Assembly (NCBI GenBank): GCA_963377175.1 | Contig: CAUJNA010003772.1 | Coordinates: forward strand, 564,718 to 628,717 | From: Effrenium voratum | Taxonomy: Eukaryota > Sar > Dinophyceae > Suessiales > Symbiodiniaceae | Reading direction: 5' to 3' | DNA length: 64,000 bases | Shown here: positions 35,601 through 49,800 of the stretch, one piece after another | Numbering within the stretch: position 1 is the first letter of the stretch | Layout of the letters: every line of letters begins with the position of its first letter | Translations under genes and position numbers: made by a program | Notes under the pieces: model-generated | Told to the model about the DNA's origin: nothing | Database searches by the model: none | What the model saw: the letters and a program-made list of their open reading frames with translations, nothing else

Positions 35601-35859
35601 CAATGAACATTCTGGACCTGCCGGTCAAGAGGCTGACGACAGGCAGTATTGCCTTAAAAGCCAACTTGCCAACACAGCACGATAGCAAGGCTAAGAACAA
35701 AAAGAGATGACACTTGCATATTGCAGCTGGCATATGCTGGCATGCAAGCACCAGATCCCTGGGGCCCTGGGCAATGCTGTATGCCTGCGGATCTGTTGAG
35801 TGATCTCCTCCTTGAAGCCGTTCTCTTGTCTAACCTGGGACCAAGACCCAGACCTACAA

Positions 35860-35941
35860 CTAGGTCCTCCAGTAGGTCCAGTAGAGAGGATAGAATAACC
35901 CTCCCCAAGAAAGGGTAAAAGGGCACTACTGGGGGACTGAG
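35860..35941 (+). mobile_element. Small inverted-repeat element, family A, copy 2 (internally deleted)
   Basis: 82 bp. Begins ctaggtcctccagtag and ends gggcactactgggggactgag. Lacks the central block found in the other copies and has a small duplication near the left end. Flanked by a perfect 4-bp acaa (35856-35859 and 35942-35945). Confidence 0.78.
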
Positions 35942-35945
35942 ACAA

Positions 35946-38900
35946 GGACAAACATAGGAGCCGCCAGGTTCAGGAAGAACGCTCATCAGCTCGTTGATAC
36001 TGGGCAATATGAGGAATCGTTGGTCTGGGGCGCGGATTTCAACACAACTTTGGTGGGCCCACCTCAATCCAGGGTATGTGAACAAACTTCACTTTGCAGC
36101 CCCAGCACAACAACTGTAGCCATTAGCCAGGGAGGAACAACATAAAAAGTCCTTGCATGTGAGAATTCCGCAGAAAACACAACTCCAGAAACTGAACCAA
36201 ACCACAATGTGCTCCACGTTGTGAAAATCTGGCTGTGACCTCATTTCTTATCCTTCTATTCAGGTCACAAACATGGAACACGGGCTTTATCCGTATCAAT
36301 CCTTGACGAACGTGTGAAGTCGCCGCGGTTCCTTTCAGCCAAGAGCAAAGCAATGGTTGCAGCCTCGTTACCACTTGGCTGAAGGGGACAAATAAATGTC
36401 TTTTTGGGCTGACAAATGCTCAAAACCAAATTGGGAAGGGCTTGGAGCTGTGTGGACGACTGCCCACGATTGCTTTGAGTCACTCGGCTATGGCTCCCGG
36501 ATGCGAGGAAGCTCTGAACCAAAGAAGTGTTTCTCCAAACTTGGGGACCCCTCCAGGTGGGTTCCTTGTGTTTCTCTTTCAAAAGAGAATCCTTTTGAAA
36601 CCCTCAGAATCAAACGAACGTCAAGTCCCGTGAGGCCATGACCTCCGCGAAGTTTCCAAAGCCTTCCGTGGAGCAGCAGCTCTGCCTCGCAGAAAGGAAG
36701 GGCCGACCGCTTCGGGGGCCACCACTCGCCTTGTTCGAGGCGCCCTTTGCTACCTGAAACATCATTCGATGGCCATGTGCTGGCACCTTCAGATTGCCAA
36801 AGCCGGGAAGGGGAAAGAGCCTTCAGGATGGAGACCCGACATGCCACTTGTGGCCAGTTTTCCCTGGCAGATGGTGGAAGATTCCTCTAGAAATGCTGCC
36901 TTTGCGGGTTCTATGTCAATCTGAAGAGCCAAACAGCACTACGGCCGCCTTAAGACTATATCACAATTCAGAATAGGTTGATGTGTCGGACCGCCCCACC
37001 TTTGATTAATCAAAATATAGTTCTTGGCGGCTTGCCCCTTCCGAATAGAGTGGGTGTATCTGTTTTCGACCGAAGGGGTTGGCTACTCATTGCCCCATCA
37101 CTCTGACCGGCTTCCTGCTTGTTTCTGGGTGGCCCAGCAGGGGCTCACCAGCGCAGGGTGCAATGCCCATCGCCTCGCATGTCTTCACGGCTGGGACGCA
37201 GATCGTTCACTGCTCCCTCCTTTTGCTTTAGGAATTACTCCCGTTTACCCAAATACAATGAGTTGTGCCATCCACTTTCATCCAGGTGTATGGATATTTC
37301 TAGCTTGCGGGGATGATCATTCTGATCAATGTCAACCTTGGATTCATGAAAAGGACTGTGTAAGCGAGGAGCTGACTTATGGGGGGTCCTCTGATTAGTG
37401 GACTACTCATGAATCCAAAGTTAACTCTGTCACGTGTCCTTCTCATCGGATGACAGGAGAGTCATGGGACGTTCTTTGGGCTCGCAAGTGTTGATTATCA
37501 GGAACACAAAAAACAACCATTATACAAAGATTCGTTGCCAACATTATCATGGCTTGTTTCCACCAATATGACGCTTTACATCGGGTGCAAATCTACTGCA
37601 AGCGGGGTTCAAAATGGGGCAGGTTTTCTAGTCCAAATCCCAATGCGTAGTGGGACACACAACAATACAGCGAGAACCACTACCCAAAGGCAAGCGCTTG
37701 GCAATCAAAATGGATATACTCCAGCACCGCTGAAGGACCTAATCGCAACCATATTTGCCAGCTTGTCACGGATTCACTCAGAATGAGCATGGGTGTCCCT
37801 GCAACCCCCGCTTCAGGGCGCTTGACGTCAGCTTCATGCCCATCTTCCCACAAAAGGTCGGCTGCAGCCACACCATGGGATCCGATTCATCCAGAGTTTG
37901 GCCGCTGCCAGTTGCACTCAAAGCAACCGACCCAGCAACCTACCAAACTTGCGGGCATCCCCGGGAAGACCAGATCTCAGATTTTGTATTGAGCTGCTCA
38001 CGATTCCCTGTCCGGCCTATCCGGCATTGTGATGAAACCCCGGTGGACTTCTTCTGGTTGAGCAAAGCCATTAACCAAAATAAAATACAACAACACCAAG
38101 ATGAGTAATATGTTGGTTTGATTGCTTCAGTTTTGGTCCACAGCAACGTATAAACCCTGATTGATAGAGAGGAGTCCCATCTTGGAGGGCGTCCTTGACG
38201 TTTGGGGGATACCGGGATGCCCTGTTGATCTGACAAGCTTTACTAACATCCGGGGTCAACATTAACACGGATCCTAACTCCACACTAGAAAACCAGTCAT
38301 CCTTTCGTCCGAGGGGATTTGTGGCTGGCCTTGTACGAAACTTCACAGTGCCGTTGAAGGGGACCGGCATCTAAAACAGCACGAAGAATTCTGCCAAATA
38401 GGCGGGCAGGGGGGTTGCCATTTCTGCAAACACTCAAATGAAATTCATAGCTTAGGACTCAAACACCTATCCAACGGCAAGATTCTATCAAGCCCCGCAG
38501 CCCCTGCCATAAGATCGCTCACAAAGTGGTGGGTGTGTCCGAAAATCGGGGGACCCCAAGAAAAGATCAGGGTTCCTTTTAGGATACATTAAGTGCCATC
38601 CAAGAGAGGCTCCTGATTGCGGACCCCTCACGTTTTGATCCCAAGTTGTGTCTTTCCATTTCCCAAATGTGCCCGGATCCTGCCTCATACGAGACCAAAG
38701 CGGCCAACGCGGTTTTGCGAGGTTCTTCGGTCTGCTTTTGACTGATCTTGCGAGGATGTTGTTAAAATATATACTCTTCTTTTCCGCAAGGGTTCATGTT
38801 TGCAGAGTTGCCGTGGAACAAGAGGCAGCAACTAGCAATGCAGCATTGCATTCATATGACATACTTGCATTTTCTGCATAGGAAGGAGCTATTGTGATGT

Positions 38901-40845
38901 TTGGTTGTAGGGCTCCTTGAACACAAAGAAATATTTGGCGCGGCCCAGCTGAAAAAGGAGTAAAGACTATCCGTAAGCATATCAAGTACAAACCGGGTGT
39001 AACAATAGCCCTGCATCAGCGTTGAACAGCAGCCACTGAGTTCATGTGTGTTGACCAACCTGCCATCAGCATGCTTCTGTCAGGTTGGTGCCCTTAAGCT
39101 AGGAGGAATCTGAGCCACGCATTGTGGGCGCGCGCGCGCCTTCCAGACCCCGCTCCAGGGCAAATCAACACGGAGGACTGATCTTCGCACGAGCTCACTA
39201 TCCGCCTTGAGGCCCCATCTGCTTGGAGTATGGGTTAGCTTCGCAACTGCGGTCGACATGAAGGTTGGTTTCGTCAAGCAATAAAACAACAGTTTGCACT
39301 GGAGGGGTCTCTGCGTTTTTCACATTCCCTTCTTCAACCATCCCACTTATGCGATGAAACCTAGGAGTCATTGTTTAGCATCGGGTGGTGCGCAGTTGCG
39401 TACTGCATAGCATCGCAGAAATCACTACAGCCCTCTATGCTGATGGTTTGTACCAAGGCTTCCTACGGCCCAAGGGCAAAATTGGAGGATGGCGAGTTTT
39501 CACGCATGAGCTGTTAGAAAAGACTCACCTAAAAGACCCTGCAAGAAAATGCTCAAGCAATCATTGAGCAGTGCCTACTCGCTGGTTTCATAGCTCTATG
39601 CAGTCTATGTGTGCATCCTCTGGGGAGCCTTGGGTCAATGACGCAAAACTGCCCGCTGAAAAGAGCGTACAAACAGATGGGGGGGTTCCTCGAAATGGTG
39701 GGCCGACAACCAAAAGGAAACTGAAACAACCCTGTGCAGGGTTGCCTATTTTGAGAAACACCCACATGACCGAAGCATGTACCGTGTGAGCCTGAAGGGT
39801 CATGAAGGGTCAAGCCTAAAGAGCTGCCAATGCAACCTCATTAGAAGAACAACACGTGACGAGCCCCTTGAGTTCGACGGAAGGAGGGCCCCCTTTTTGA
39901 AAGGTTAAAAAAAGAAGAGAAAGCAAGGAAAATACAAGGGAGCTTCTCTTGCCCGAAGGTCGCTCCAAGTTTGCCTTGGAGGTGACCCCATATGACCTCG
40001 CCTGATGCCGCAGCCAGGATGGCGCGATGGGCCCTAACCCGGCAGCTGCCGCTCGTCTCGTCCTGCACCTAGCAATTTCCGGCTGCTCCTTGTGGTCTCC
40101 ACTGCACCCAACCTTTGTTGCTGTTGGCCCCTCTGTAAAAAAAAATAACTTTTTGTGGGTTGAGTAGAAACTCCCTTGATTTCCCGACAAGTTAAAGTCT
40201 AAAGATTCAACCCAACAGCAGTCAAGCAACCCCCAGGGAAAGTGGGACAAATACACAATTTTGAGTGGTGCCAACGAACAAATCCCAGAGAAAAGAGAAA
40301 CTTAAGCTCACTTTCTCAAAAGTCCCGGCCACTGATAAACCAATCCTTCAGCTCCGTCGGCCTCGAGCTCCAGATCTGCAAAGCTCTGTGATCTGCCCGG
40401 CAAATACCTCAGAGACAGCCGCGCAACGTGCAGCTGGACTTCTGATACGATACTTGCCCGGCTGCACTTTCGGAAGAAAAGCTATTGCACCAATTCCTCT
40501 GCTTGCTTGAATCATCTCCTTTATGCACATCAAGGAAGGCATACCATCTACCATATTTCTCGGGGAGTGTTCCATGTTAGCGGAACTCTTGTGTCTGTAG
40601 GGGAACCAACCCTCCTATCAATCACCAAGGTTTCTAAATCGGGTTCAACATACTCCTGCCATCCGGATGGAAGACTGGAGGCACCTAGGTTGGACCATTG
40701 ACCTTCTGGTAGGTCCCATGATAATCAGAGGTAGCCTAAAAACACAAATGTTTCTATTTGCGGCAAGCTCACTTGCCAGAAGGTGCCTGACTTGACGACC
40801 TGCACGGCTTGCCAAAAGAAGAGCCTGGAAATCTGACATCTCTTA
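35946..40845. other. Gene-free stretch
   Basis: No gene, domain or substantial repeat recognised. Open frames are short and random-looking. Confidence 0.4.
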
Positions 40846-40849
40846 GTAA

Positions 40850-40968
40850 CTAGGTCCTGCAGTAGAGAGGTTAGAATAAGGGTACCCTTTTTCTGTAGTC
40901 TATATAGCTATTTTAGTAGGGGAACCCTCCCAACCAGAAAAGGGGAGAGAAGGGCACTGGGGACCTAG
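40850..40968 (+). mobile_element. Small inverted-repeat element, family A, copy 3
   Basis: 119 bp. Ends ctaggtcc and ggacctag are exact inverted repeats. Flanked by perfect 4-bp gtaa (40846-40849 and 40969-40972). Internal words include ggtaccctttttctgtagtctat and ttttagtagggg. Confidence 0.82.
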
Positions 40969-40972
40969 GTAA

Positions 40973-42401
40973 AGCCATCATGAGCTCGGGGAGCCGGCGC
41001 CGCAAGATGAGCTCCTGAAGTGAGCTCCTTGTGGTAGATCCCAGCCCGTTTTCCCCCCGTCCCTCTTGTGCTACTGTTCTATTGTGAACAAGTGGAAGGG
41101 AAGGGGACAAAGGGCAGGACACCGCAGTTTCCATGAAACCACGAACCCTTCCTACATGGAACTTGAGGTGTCCTGGATGAAAGGGACCTTTCAGCTTTGA
41201 TGGGAGCAAAGGCGCCAAAGGGGCCAGCATCCGAGCAACAGGCGCAGTGAAGTCTGTCCAGGCAGGTCGTGCCATCTGCGGTGCCAAGCCAAGTGCCAAG
41301 TCTGTTCCAGCCAAGCCAAGTGGAAAGCGTTCACCCCTCCCAAACCAGGGATTACAATGTGAAAACCCTCAACTCTACCATTCATCTAGAGTTGACACTC
41401 AGAGTGATATTCACAAGTAGCACGTCACGACACATGGGAAGTCCCGCTTCTGATTGTATGGGTCAGTCAGCATGAGAACTCTTTGTTTGTTGTTTTTGCA
41501 TTGAGCTCCCCATTCGCGAAGCTGCGCCGTTGTGCTTGCCATTTGACTATGTAGAGACAAGCCGTGTTAGTTGATTCCTCCTTCACACATGCTTTCACAA
41601 ATCTCCATTCGCCAAGGTCTCAGGCTGCTTTTTGAGGCGCGAATGCAGAAACCGTTATCCACATGGTGGCCCCTTGTGCGTTTCAGAAGCCGCGGACACT
41701 CAACAAAAACTGGACAGTTCGTTCAGTTCTCAGGTACATGACGACACCACATGGTTCGAAGCGCACAGCTGCGCTCAGGGCTTCTACATGGACTGCATCA
41801 TGAGGGAATGCTTTTTCACAGCGCACTGGACACCAGCCTCTAGGGCTTTCTGTGTTGACTGCATCATTGCGCACCGCATGCTCACATTCCAGAAGCACGG
41901 CGTGAGCACTGTTTTGGTTTGTCACAAGATGCTACTACTACGACGTTGTACTTGTCTCTCTCCCCCAGGGAATGCTCTTGATACTCTAGCAAAGCTCGTT
42001 AGTTGCCGCATTCCAGTCTTGACGCCCTGGAAGCTAGAATCTTGTAAATCACACACGTTTTGATTGGCTGCCTTTGAGGGTTTCAACTTGTACACAGCGC
42101 AGTCAAAGGCCCATTGCGGGTTACGCTGAAAGTGCCGTGCCACTGGGGTGGGACTCTGGCGCTGTACTTTACTTTGCGCTGGTGAGAATCCCTGGGTGGT
42201 TGTGCTTCTTCCTGCGGTTGTCCACGCTTTCTTTGAGTCATTCTTACCTGAAAGCAAGCCGGGTCAAACAGGGGCCTTCCCCTGCAAGCACTTTGCTTCT
42301 GTATGGTTTTGAGCGTCAGCTGGCGCCTTTTCCGGAAGTTGGTTCAGTTTCACGTCCAACCTCAGAGTCAGGCCACCAAGGTTTGTTCCAAAACACGACT
42401 C
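40973..42401. other. Gene-free stretch
   Basis: No gene recognised; only short random-looking frames. Confidence 0.4.
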
Positions 42402-42405
42402 TAAT

Positions 42406-42514
42406 CTTGCTGGTCAGCATGAGGGAATGAACCTGGGGATTCCCTTAAAGGAAACCCCCAGCTGGATGGTTTATAGGGGTCATTGCCTCATTTCCTGCCT
42501 ATCGCACGAGCAAG
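42406..42514 (+). mobile_element. Small inverted-repeat element, family C, copy 1
   Basis: 109 bp. Begins cttgctggtcagcatgaggg and ends cgagcaag; the ends are imperfect inverted repeats. Flanked by 4-bp taat (42402-42405 and 42515-42518). The middle (cctgggg-attcccttaaaggaaa, ggatggtttataggggtca) matches the reverse complement of 59141-59256. Non-coding. Confidence 0.68.
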
Positions 42515-42518
42515 TAAT

Positions 42519-45500
42519 TGGCAGGCCTCTGCCTCTGACAGCGGCAAGGTTGCCAGCAGCGGGCAGGAAACGTTCGCCTTAGTCACAAATGTGACCTGAG
42601 TCATAATCAAAACCCGGTATAACAATGGTCTACCCAGAACCATATAACAAATTAAGAAGGCGGCCGCAGCTATTATAGTTGTCCCTTCCTAACCTTCATC
42701 TACCCGGGCTTTGATTGTGGCTCACCTGCCGAATACCCTGAGAAACCATCGCAACGACGTCATCGGAAGAACAGCAACAACCTGCCTCGCACATCCCCCT
42801 CCCCCAGATCCACAAGGGCGCCGAGCATCTTGGAGCTTCTGCAGGAGAACCTTCAGGAAAGCAATGTTTCATGACGTTTCTATACATGGAAATCATGAAC
42901 AGCCTTCTATTCCTTTGCTGTAGTCTTCTTAAATTTGTAGGTGAAATGGAACACACATACTATCTCAGGAAACCCTCTGTGTGATGGACGCTTAGGATCT
43001 ATGTTGCGACCATCTTCTTGTGGGTATGGCAACGGGACCTGGGCCTGCCAAAAAAGCTCTCTGTCTGCTTCACCCATCGTAGGAGGAACCTGCTCTGCAC
43101 CATTTGCACCAAAGTCAGGCATTAAAACATACCTTCCCCAAGAAAACTCTCTGCAAGCTCGGGACGGGGGTGCTCACGCGGTTTTGGGGCGCCTCCACAG
43201 CAGTCAGCCCATAGCGGTTCCGCAGGAAGAGCAGCGGCAGCTCCCGCCTCAGCGCAATACGAGGGCAAATGAATCCCCGGCACCAAAACTGGGAAAGGTC
43301 GAGACTGCCAAGCCACCCGAAGCGAAATCGTTGTCAATTGAAGTGGATGAGAACTCTCATTTGGGTGTCTCTTTTCAGGGTACCCTTTTGGGGAGTAGGC
43401 TTAAAGGGAAACCAAAAAAGAAAACCACCACTTAGGGGCTCCCCCTAAAAAACAGACACACACAGCCGTTTAAATTGTGCTACTGTTTAACGGTACCTTG
43501 GGTTTGGGCTTCTCTCTTTGATCCATTCCATGGTTCCTCCGGTAGTGGTTGGCATCTGCACAACAGGTTTCAGCATCCGTCCACCGGTCAAACAGAACAT
43601 CGATGTCTTGGATGTTTTCAATTTTACCAGGGTTCATTGCATTTCTTACCCAAACACTACCGCAATTCAAGGCCATGTCCATGACATTCTTTGAAAAGCA
43701 TATCGAACACTTTGGGGTTCCAGGCACACACTCAGCATGAAAATGACACTAACATGATATATGGGAACCCATGCGCAGGGTGATGGGACTCATGCTGACC
43801 TGCCTGGGACCAAGCTTGGATGCTCTGGGAGGCACCTCTTCGCTTCGCTTCCGAAACCAAGGTGAGAGATGCAAACAAAAAGGACCAGAAAATAGCCTCA
43901 GGAACTAATTATATGGTTACTTGTCAAAATAGCGGAACCCACAAGAATTCTGGTTTCCCTTTGTGTCTCCCTCTAAACCAAAGTGAAAAAGATACCCTTT
44001 TTCCCCCACAGAGTCTGATCAAACCCCGAGTTGGGAAACTGCTGGCTACCATGCCACTCGAAATGCAAAGCCGAAAAGGTGGGCTCTCAACGCGTGGCCG
44101 GGGCCAACAAGGGCAGAGGCTACCTGTGAGGAGCCAAAGGGCTGGCTCCATCGTGTTGGTTCTCTCGCCAAGCTGCCACGAAACGGCTTCAACTCGGGTT
44201 GTTCTTTGAAAGGGTTCCCTTTTGGTTGGTTGAACTTCGCCTTAAAAGGCAAACGAGAGAAAACCAAGCACCTTGGATGGGCCCAACATATATGTTGCCC
44301 GTTGCCCTTATGGCTTGATGTGGCCTTGCACCCCACAATCCAGACCAAAGAGCGTCCCCAAATTTGAGGCCGGAACGCCGCCAGGAAGCGAAGCACCCAG
44401 AAGTTCAGACGCGCCTCAGCTTTTGGACCGCACGGCAAACATTGTTCGATGGAAGCTGACGGGAGGGAGTTGGAAGACAATTGTTGACAAAGGCAAGGAA
44501 AAGTGCAAACATCAAGGGCCAGCCATCAACCTTGGCCGAACTTGAGATCATCTATCCACAGGCGGTTTCCTGCTTTCTAATTGACACTCAGAAAACGCGT
44601 TTAGACTCGAAAATCCATCTGTACGTCGCCATCCCATTTGCTCTACTTTTGCATGCGTGGAATGACTCGACAGCTTGCAGAATTGAAAATATGGATGAAA
44701 AGGTAAACTCACAAAGTTGGCTGTCGTCCAGGGAATGCCATCTGGACACTTTGACTCGCCCATCGTCGGTGTCAGAGCCAGCAACCGTATTCAAAAGCAC
44801 AAGTTGTAGTGGACAAATCCCTCGATCAACTCAGACACCATCCAGGATGGGCAAATCCCCTTGATTGTTTAAGCATGTCAAAACGACCCGTTGCTTGAAC
44901 AACTTCGCCAGCTCTCGTCACCATACTGCACAAAGCCTGCAGCCCGTCGGCTTGGCTGCGCACTGCCGCGCAGTGCGCCACTGTTTCCAGCTCCGCGTTG
45001 CCGCGGCAGCGGTAGGCCTGTGCGTACGACCGAAACTTCCTAACCGTCAGGCTCATCGCGTGGCAACAACATCTGGGTTGCAATATTGTGGCAAGGTGAT
45101 ACTGTCTGAAGAACAAGTGCGGACATTGCGCACAACTATGCTGCCAAGCCAGATTGGAAAGTACAACAACTAACGTCTTGGGAAGTAATGCGCAACCAGC
45201 TCCCAAGCATCGATATATACATAGCTCTTGTGACTTACCACCTGGATTTGGTAGATGTTCCTTCCATGGCGAGTAGCTTTCTGTAGACCAAAAGGCACTG
45301 TGACCCAACATCGCTCAGGGAGGTACACCGCATTCAAAGAAGTCAGTGCAACCATGTCAGAGCCCCTCAAAAACTTCAAAGGGTCGGTTTCATGTTGGCT
45401 GGCGTGCGAAACTCTCCCAAGGGACCTCCCAATGAGCCTAAAAGAAGGGATCCTGATCGATGCGAAAGCAAATGGAGCTGATTTGCGCGTAGGGCGAACT

Positions 45501-46675
45501 CATGGCAATAGCTTGCGCTTGGGCACGTTCTGGTTTGGAGACATCCTCATCTCATGACCAATTCAAATAGCACTGTTCTGGCGCTGTGAGCGCTTGCTGG
45601 TCCCCCCTCCCCCGTCACGAGGGGCCACATGTGAGGGTATATTGCCAGGCCATACGTTCCCCGAGGCAAAACGTGAAAGAACAAGTGATAACTTGTGCTC
45701 AAATCGCAGTGCCTGGGAAAGCGTCTCTTTTCCCATGCACTCATCAACATACCACAAACATCCACAAACAACGTGATCAAAACAGCTGGGGGCATGCATC
45801 ATTCCAACCTTTGCTGTATCCTGCTACAGCGTCTTGAAAAGGCTGCCAATTTGCTTTGTGATTTGGGAAGCCGATTCTGGGCCAGACTTTGACACCCTGC
45901 AAAAAGTTTAGCTGTTTGCTCGTTGCAAGGAAACATGAATCAATGAAGGAAGCCCAAAATGGCACAAAGCTAAAAACGGCAAGCTAAGTCTGGCAATGAG
46001 TTGAGGCTAGGGCACAAAAAAGAAGCCGCCACCGGGCGGCGTGCGAACAGAAAAAAGGCGCGCTCCTGCAGGGACTCCGCATCCCAGCCCGGACCTCGCA
46101 TGGCGTTGGGACTCTCGGGCCGGACCGAGTGAAACCACCAAGCTGATGGATTGAGTGGGACGCCACATTTGGGAAAACCATGTGGTGGGTGCGTCTCACT
46201 TTGCGAAAATCGAACGTTGGAGATGCGGGCGAAGACAGGAAAGCAAATCTTGAAGGCGCGCACGGCGCACGCTGGCTTGGAGTGAGGGGAATGAGCTAAC
46301 AAGCAGTGTAAAAAACAAACAACATCAACACCAAATCCAGATTCACTGACCTTATGGCTTCAAGGGCTTATGAACACGGGGGGGTACTGATTTCCGGCAT
46401 GGAAAGCCTCCGGGGATCTAAAGCTGGCTTGCGGTGAGAAACCCTCGTTCTTTAAGCTGAACAAAAAAGGACCAACCAAATCAAGAGCAAACCAAACAGG
46501 ATTTTCTCAAACAAAATAGGCGGCATGAGCGGTGCCGAACAATATCTCGCGGAAAAAAAACAGCGGTAGCTGGCTTTTGCCGGGACCTTCTTTACTTCCG
46601 GAGAAGCTTTCGCACGCCTTCGCGGGGACTCTGAGGACACCCCGTACTTTGCAGTACCATTGGTATACGGCGCTC
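42519..46675. other. Gene-poor stretch with one weak coding candidate
   Basis: No domain recognised. Plus-strand frame 43090-43435 is Gln/Glu/Lys-rich and protein-like (contains KVETAKPPEAKSLSIEVDEN) but has no clear exon ends and is not called. A perfect 9-bp palindrome arm pair lies at 44958-44978 (gcgcactgc, then gcagtgcgc). Confidence 0.35.
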
Positions 46676-46679
46676 AAAT

Positions 46680-46798
46680 GGCCATGGGTCAAAATCCAAA
46701 TCGTACCCCCCGTGAACATCTCAATCCCCACTAAAATCGGTTCTACAATGGGTGGTGCACCTACCCCAAAATAGTACCATTGGTTTTGACCCACGGCC
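46680..46798 (-). mobile_element. Small inverted-repeat element, family B, copy 2
   Basis: 119 bp, reversed relative to 1070-1174. Plus-strand ends are GGCCATGGGTCAAAATCC and GGTTTTGACCCACGGCC. Flanked by perfect 4-bp aaat (46676-46679 and 46799-46802). Shares most of the interior with copy 1, including ttttagtggggattg on the element strand. Confidence 0.78.
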
Positions 46799-46802
46799 AA
46801 AT

Positions 46803-49800
46803 GTCCTCCGTGGCAAAGAAGCAACCGCCAAACAGGCTCCGCCCTCCGATTCACATCACATCTTCAGGTGCAAGACCACCACACAATCAGCTTGCCTTCC
46901 TGTGTCTATGGGAGGATGACGAGGGATAAAGGGCTCAAACTTGCGAGCTCTAGAGTCCAGAAATTTTGCTTCTTGGCTCTTTTTCAAAATAGCAATGGGT
47001 ATTTGTGGCGACCCAGTAGATACATGCGAGCATGCCATAAGGAAGAAGCAAATGTGCCAGTAACTCATGCATTCCCTGGTTTCAAGCGTGGATTTCGACA
47101 CAAACGAACCCAGGTACAAAACCTTCGAGGCACTTGCTCGGCATCAACTGCGCGGGCTGATAGGACATGTCTCTGACCCTCTGTGTGGGACTTTGAGGGC
47201 ACCTTCTTGTTGGGGGGGGGCTGCTTTGAGGGAAAAAGCCAAAGGGAAACCCACCATTTCGAGGCCCGGTTTTGTGACAGTCGATTTGGGATATGTGAGG
47301 AATGGGTACACAGAACTTTCATGCGGCCCATGCCGACTAAGTGGCCGTCGTGTAGCACCTTGTGGGCTTGCCAGAACTTCATTCCCCCCCCACACCCTCC
47401 AGCTACGCCACGCTGTGCAAATGAGGTCTGCGCTCTACGCGACAATTTTTGGCACGTCCTGCCCCCCCCCCCCCCCCGCCACCCCCACCCCCGCGATGAA
47501 ACTGTGCCAAGGTCGCGAAGCATTCAACGTGAAACTGCAGGAATCCAGCTGTACGCTGCCAAAAGGAGCCGCGGCTCAAGTGGGACAATGGTAATCAGTG
47601 GATAATGTCCGTTTCTACCAAAGTGGGTCTAACTCCATACAATAGTTGATCAATTTCAAAGGGATCCCTTTGGCATGACCGAAGCTGACTCTCCAACCCC
47701 AAAGCTGAACAATATTAGCTTGGAACGGGGGCTCTTGACACAGAGCTCGGCTTAAATGTTCCTGTTTTGCCTTGGGCCCAGCTTAGGATTCAAGGAGTCC
47801 AGCCCGAACACCGTTCGGGATTCTCGATGCCGCCAAGCAGCCAGCCCTGCGAGGAAGTACCAAGAAAAGCAAGCCACACTTTTGGCCAGTCTCAAACAAA
47901 CCGAACACAATCAAACAATCCTCGACGCTTCTCTGGTCTCCAAGATCAAAAGGCCTCACGCTTGACACCCCGAGCCCTCTGACTCGCCAGGGTAGAGGCT
48001 TGGCCCACGGGCGGGAACCAAAGAGAGACTGGAAGAGCTCCGCTGCCGGCGCCTGGCGCTTGGCCCGCGTGTGGTTTTTGGGTCAAATGGACCGATTAGG
48101 CCCAGGGCCAGCCTGATTTGGGGCATACAATGGCCCTGAAACAAACAGTGTTTCCTTCTGACACTAGTCACTAGTGCAAACACACACATACAAATGGAAC
48201 ATGGCGAGCTGCGGGTTCAGCTGTCTCAATTGCACAGCCTTCCTTCTCATCAGATGTTCGGAGCGCCCTTTCAACTGCTTCAAAGCAGCTGCGATTGAGG
48301 AAAGCAAATGAGGCACGCAGGAAACCAACTTGAGCCCGACAAAAAACGATTGGTTCCCAAAATTGCCAGCGATTCGCGATTTGGACCACGCCAAAAGTAC
48401 CATGGCCAAGAAACTGGCTGGAGGTTTAACCTGCCGCGCATTCTATGTGATCCCACTCGATGCACAATCGCCTAAAATGTCAGGAAATGCCTGCACGGAC
48501 ACCGATGTGCAAGGACTCTCATGCATTGCATCTTGCCACAAGTTGCTTGCCGTGAGGTAAAAATGGCTTCAAAAGCCATGTTATTCTGATGCGAAAGATG
48601 CTGATGCGAAAGATGAACAAGCATCCCACAAGTTTAGGCAGCTATGGGCATCCCGGCACTGGGCACGATCAAAAACAACAATTCTTAATGGGCAGGACAA
48701 TGCCTGGAAACACTTCCCCGACAGACGCTGCGCCTTTTCACCATGACGACTCCGGCTCTAAACCATGCTTTGTGAAGTAAGGTCTGTGATTCTGGTTCGC
48801 ACATTTGTGCCAAAGCCACCAGAAGCAAACCCCTCATAGACGCACAATACCTCCCCGGCGAAATTGGCAGGCGCACTGAGAAGTGATGGAGGTAGACACC
48901 TCAGCGCGGGCTGAGCAACCAATCACTGACATCCGTAGGACTTCTGGAAACAAAGGGGAACATCGTACAATGGGATTCGGTACCAGGTGGTCCACGAATT
49001 CTCCCAAAAGGGAGTCCAAAGGCAAACGCTGGTCAAGGACACCCTTCCGATCGCTAATGCATACATCAGCTTCGCAGGGGGGAGGGGGGGGGCGCTCTGC
49101 TTCTCATCGCCATCCACATTTGTTGTTGCAAAACCGGGTTGTCCTGAAAATGAATAGCCACATGCTTTAGAGGCGTCAATCAAGGCTCATATATCGGCGA
49201 ACACCCCTGCATCCCAAGCTAGGTCGCCAGCAAAGGTGGAGCAGCGTGTCGCCCCGCTTTGCATGCACCTGTACCAAACAACAAGGTTGTGAAACAAATG
49301 AACTCGAAATGGAGTCGAATTGAGTCAAACAACATGGTCAAATCGATTGAACATCTGTGCATCTGTTCTCGCAGCTCCAGAAGGTTGAATCGCCTGAAGC
49401 GAACTCTCAGAGAATAAGTATGGAGAGGGAAGTCCAGAACCAAAATGCTTTACTTGTCATTTCTCCTGCCTTGGTGAGAATGCAATGTGCTTGTCAGATA
49501 CAACATGCGAGAAAGGGTCAAAATGAGGGACCCCTCCAAACTCTTGATTTGGGCGTTTCCTCCCTCAAACATCCGGGTCCCCAATTTTGGAACACCCGCA
49601 CCTCCTTCTGGTCTCCTTGACATGTACGCCAAAACGGATCCAAAGACCATACCAATCATGGGAAGCCCTCACCATCATTTCCCAAACCTCTGGAAGTCTG
49701 GAAGACTTCAGGAATTCGAGCCGCACAGTCGGGGCAATGGGAACAGGATTGATGAAGCTCTCAATAGGTGGGGTCCCATAGAGGAAACTGCTTCTTGTTC

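Larger units (their letters stand above)
25012..35855. other. Long gene-poor stretch
   Basis: No recognised gene in about 10.8 kb. Longest frames are a 214-codon plus-strand ORF (31710-32354) and frames open on both strands at 28750-29560; none shows a domain, and these lengths are near chance. Smaller features: a hairpin at 31319-31356, a duplicated 40-bp block at 32562-32603 and 32637-32683, and a cluster of degenerate gttgaaccca/catgtttgaaacc words at about 33000-33400. Confidence 0.4.
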
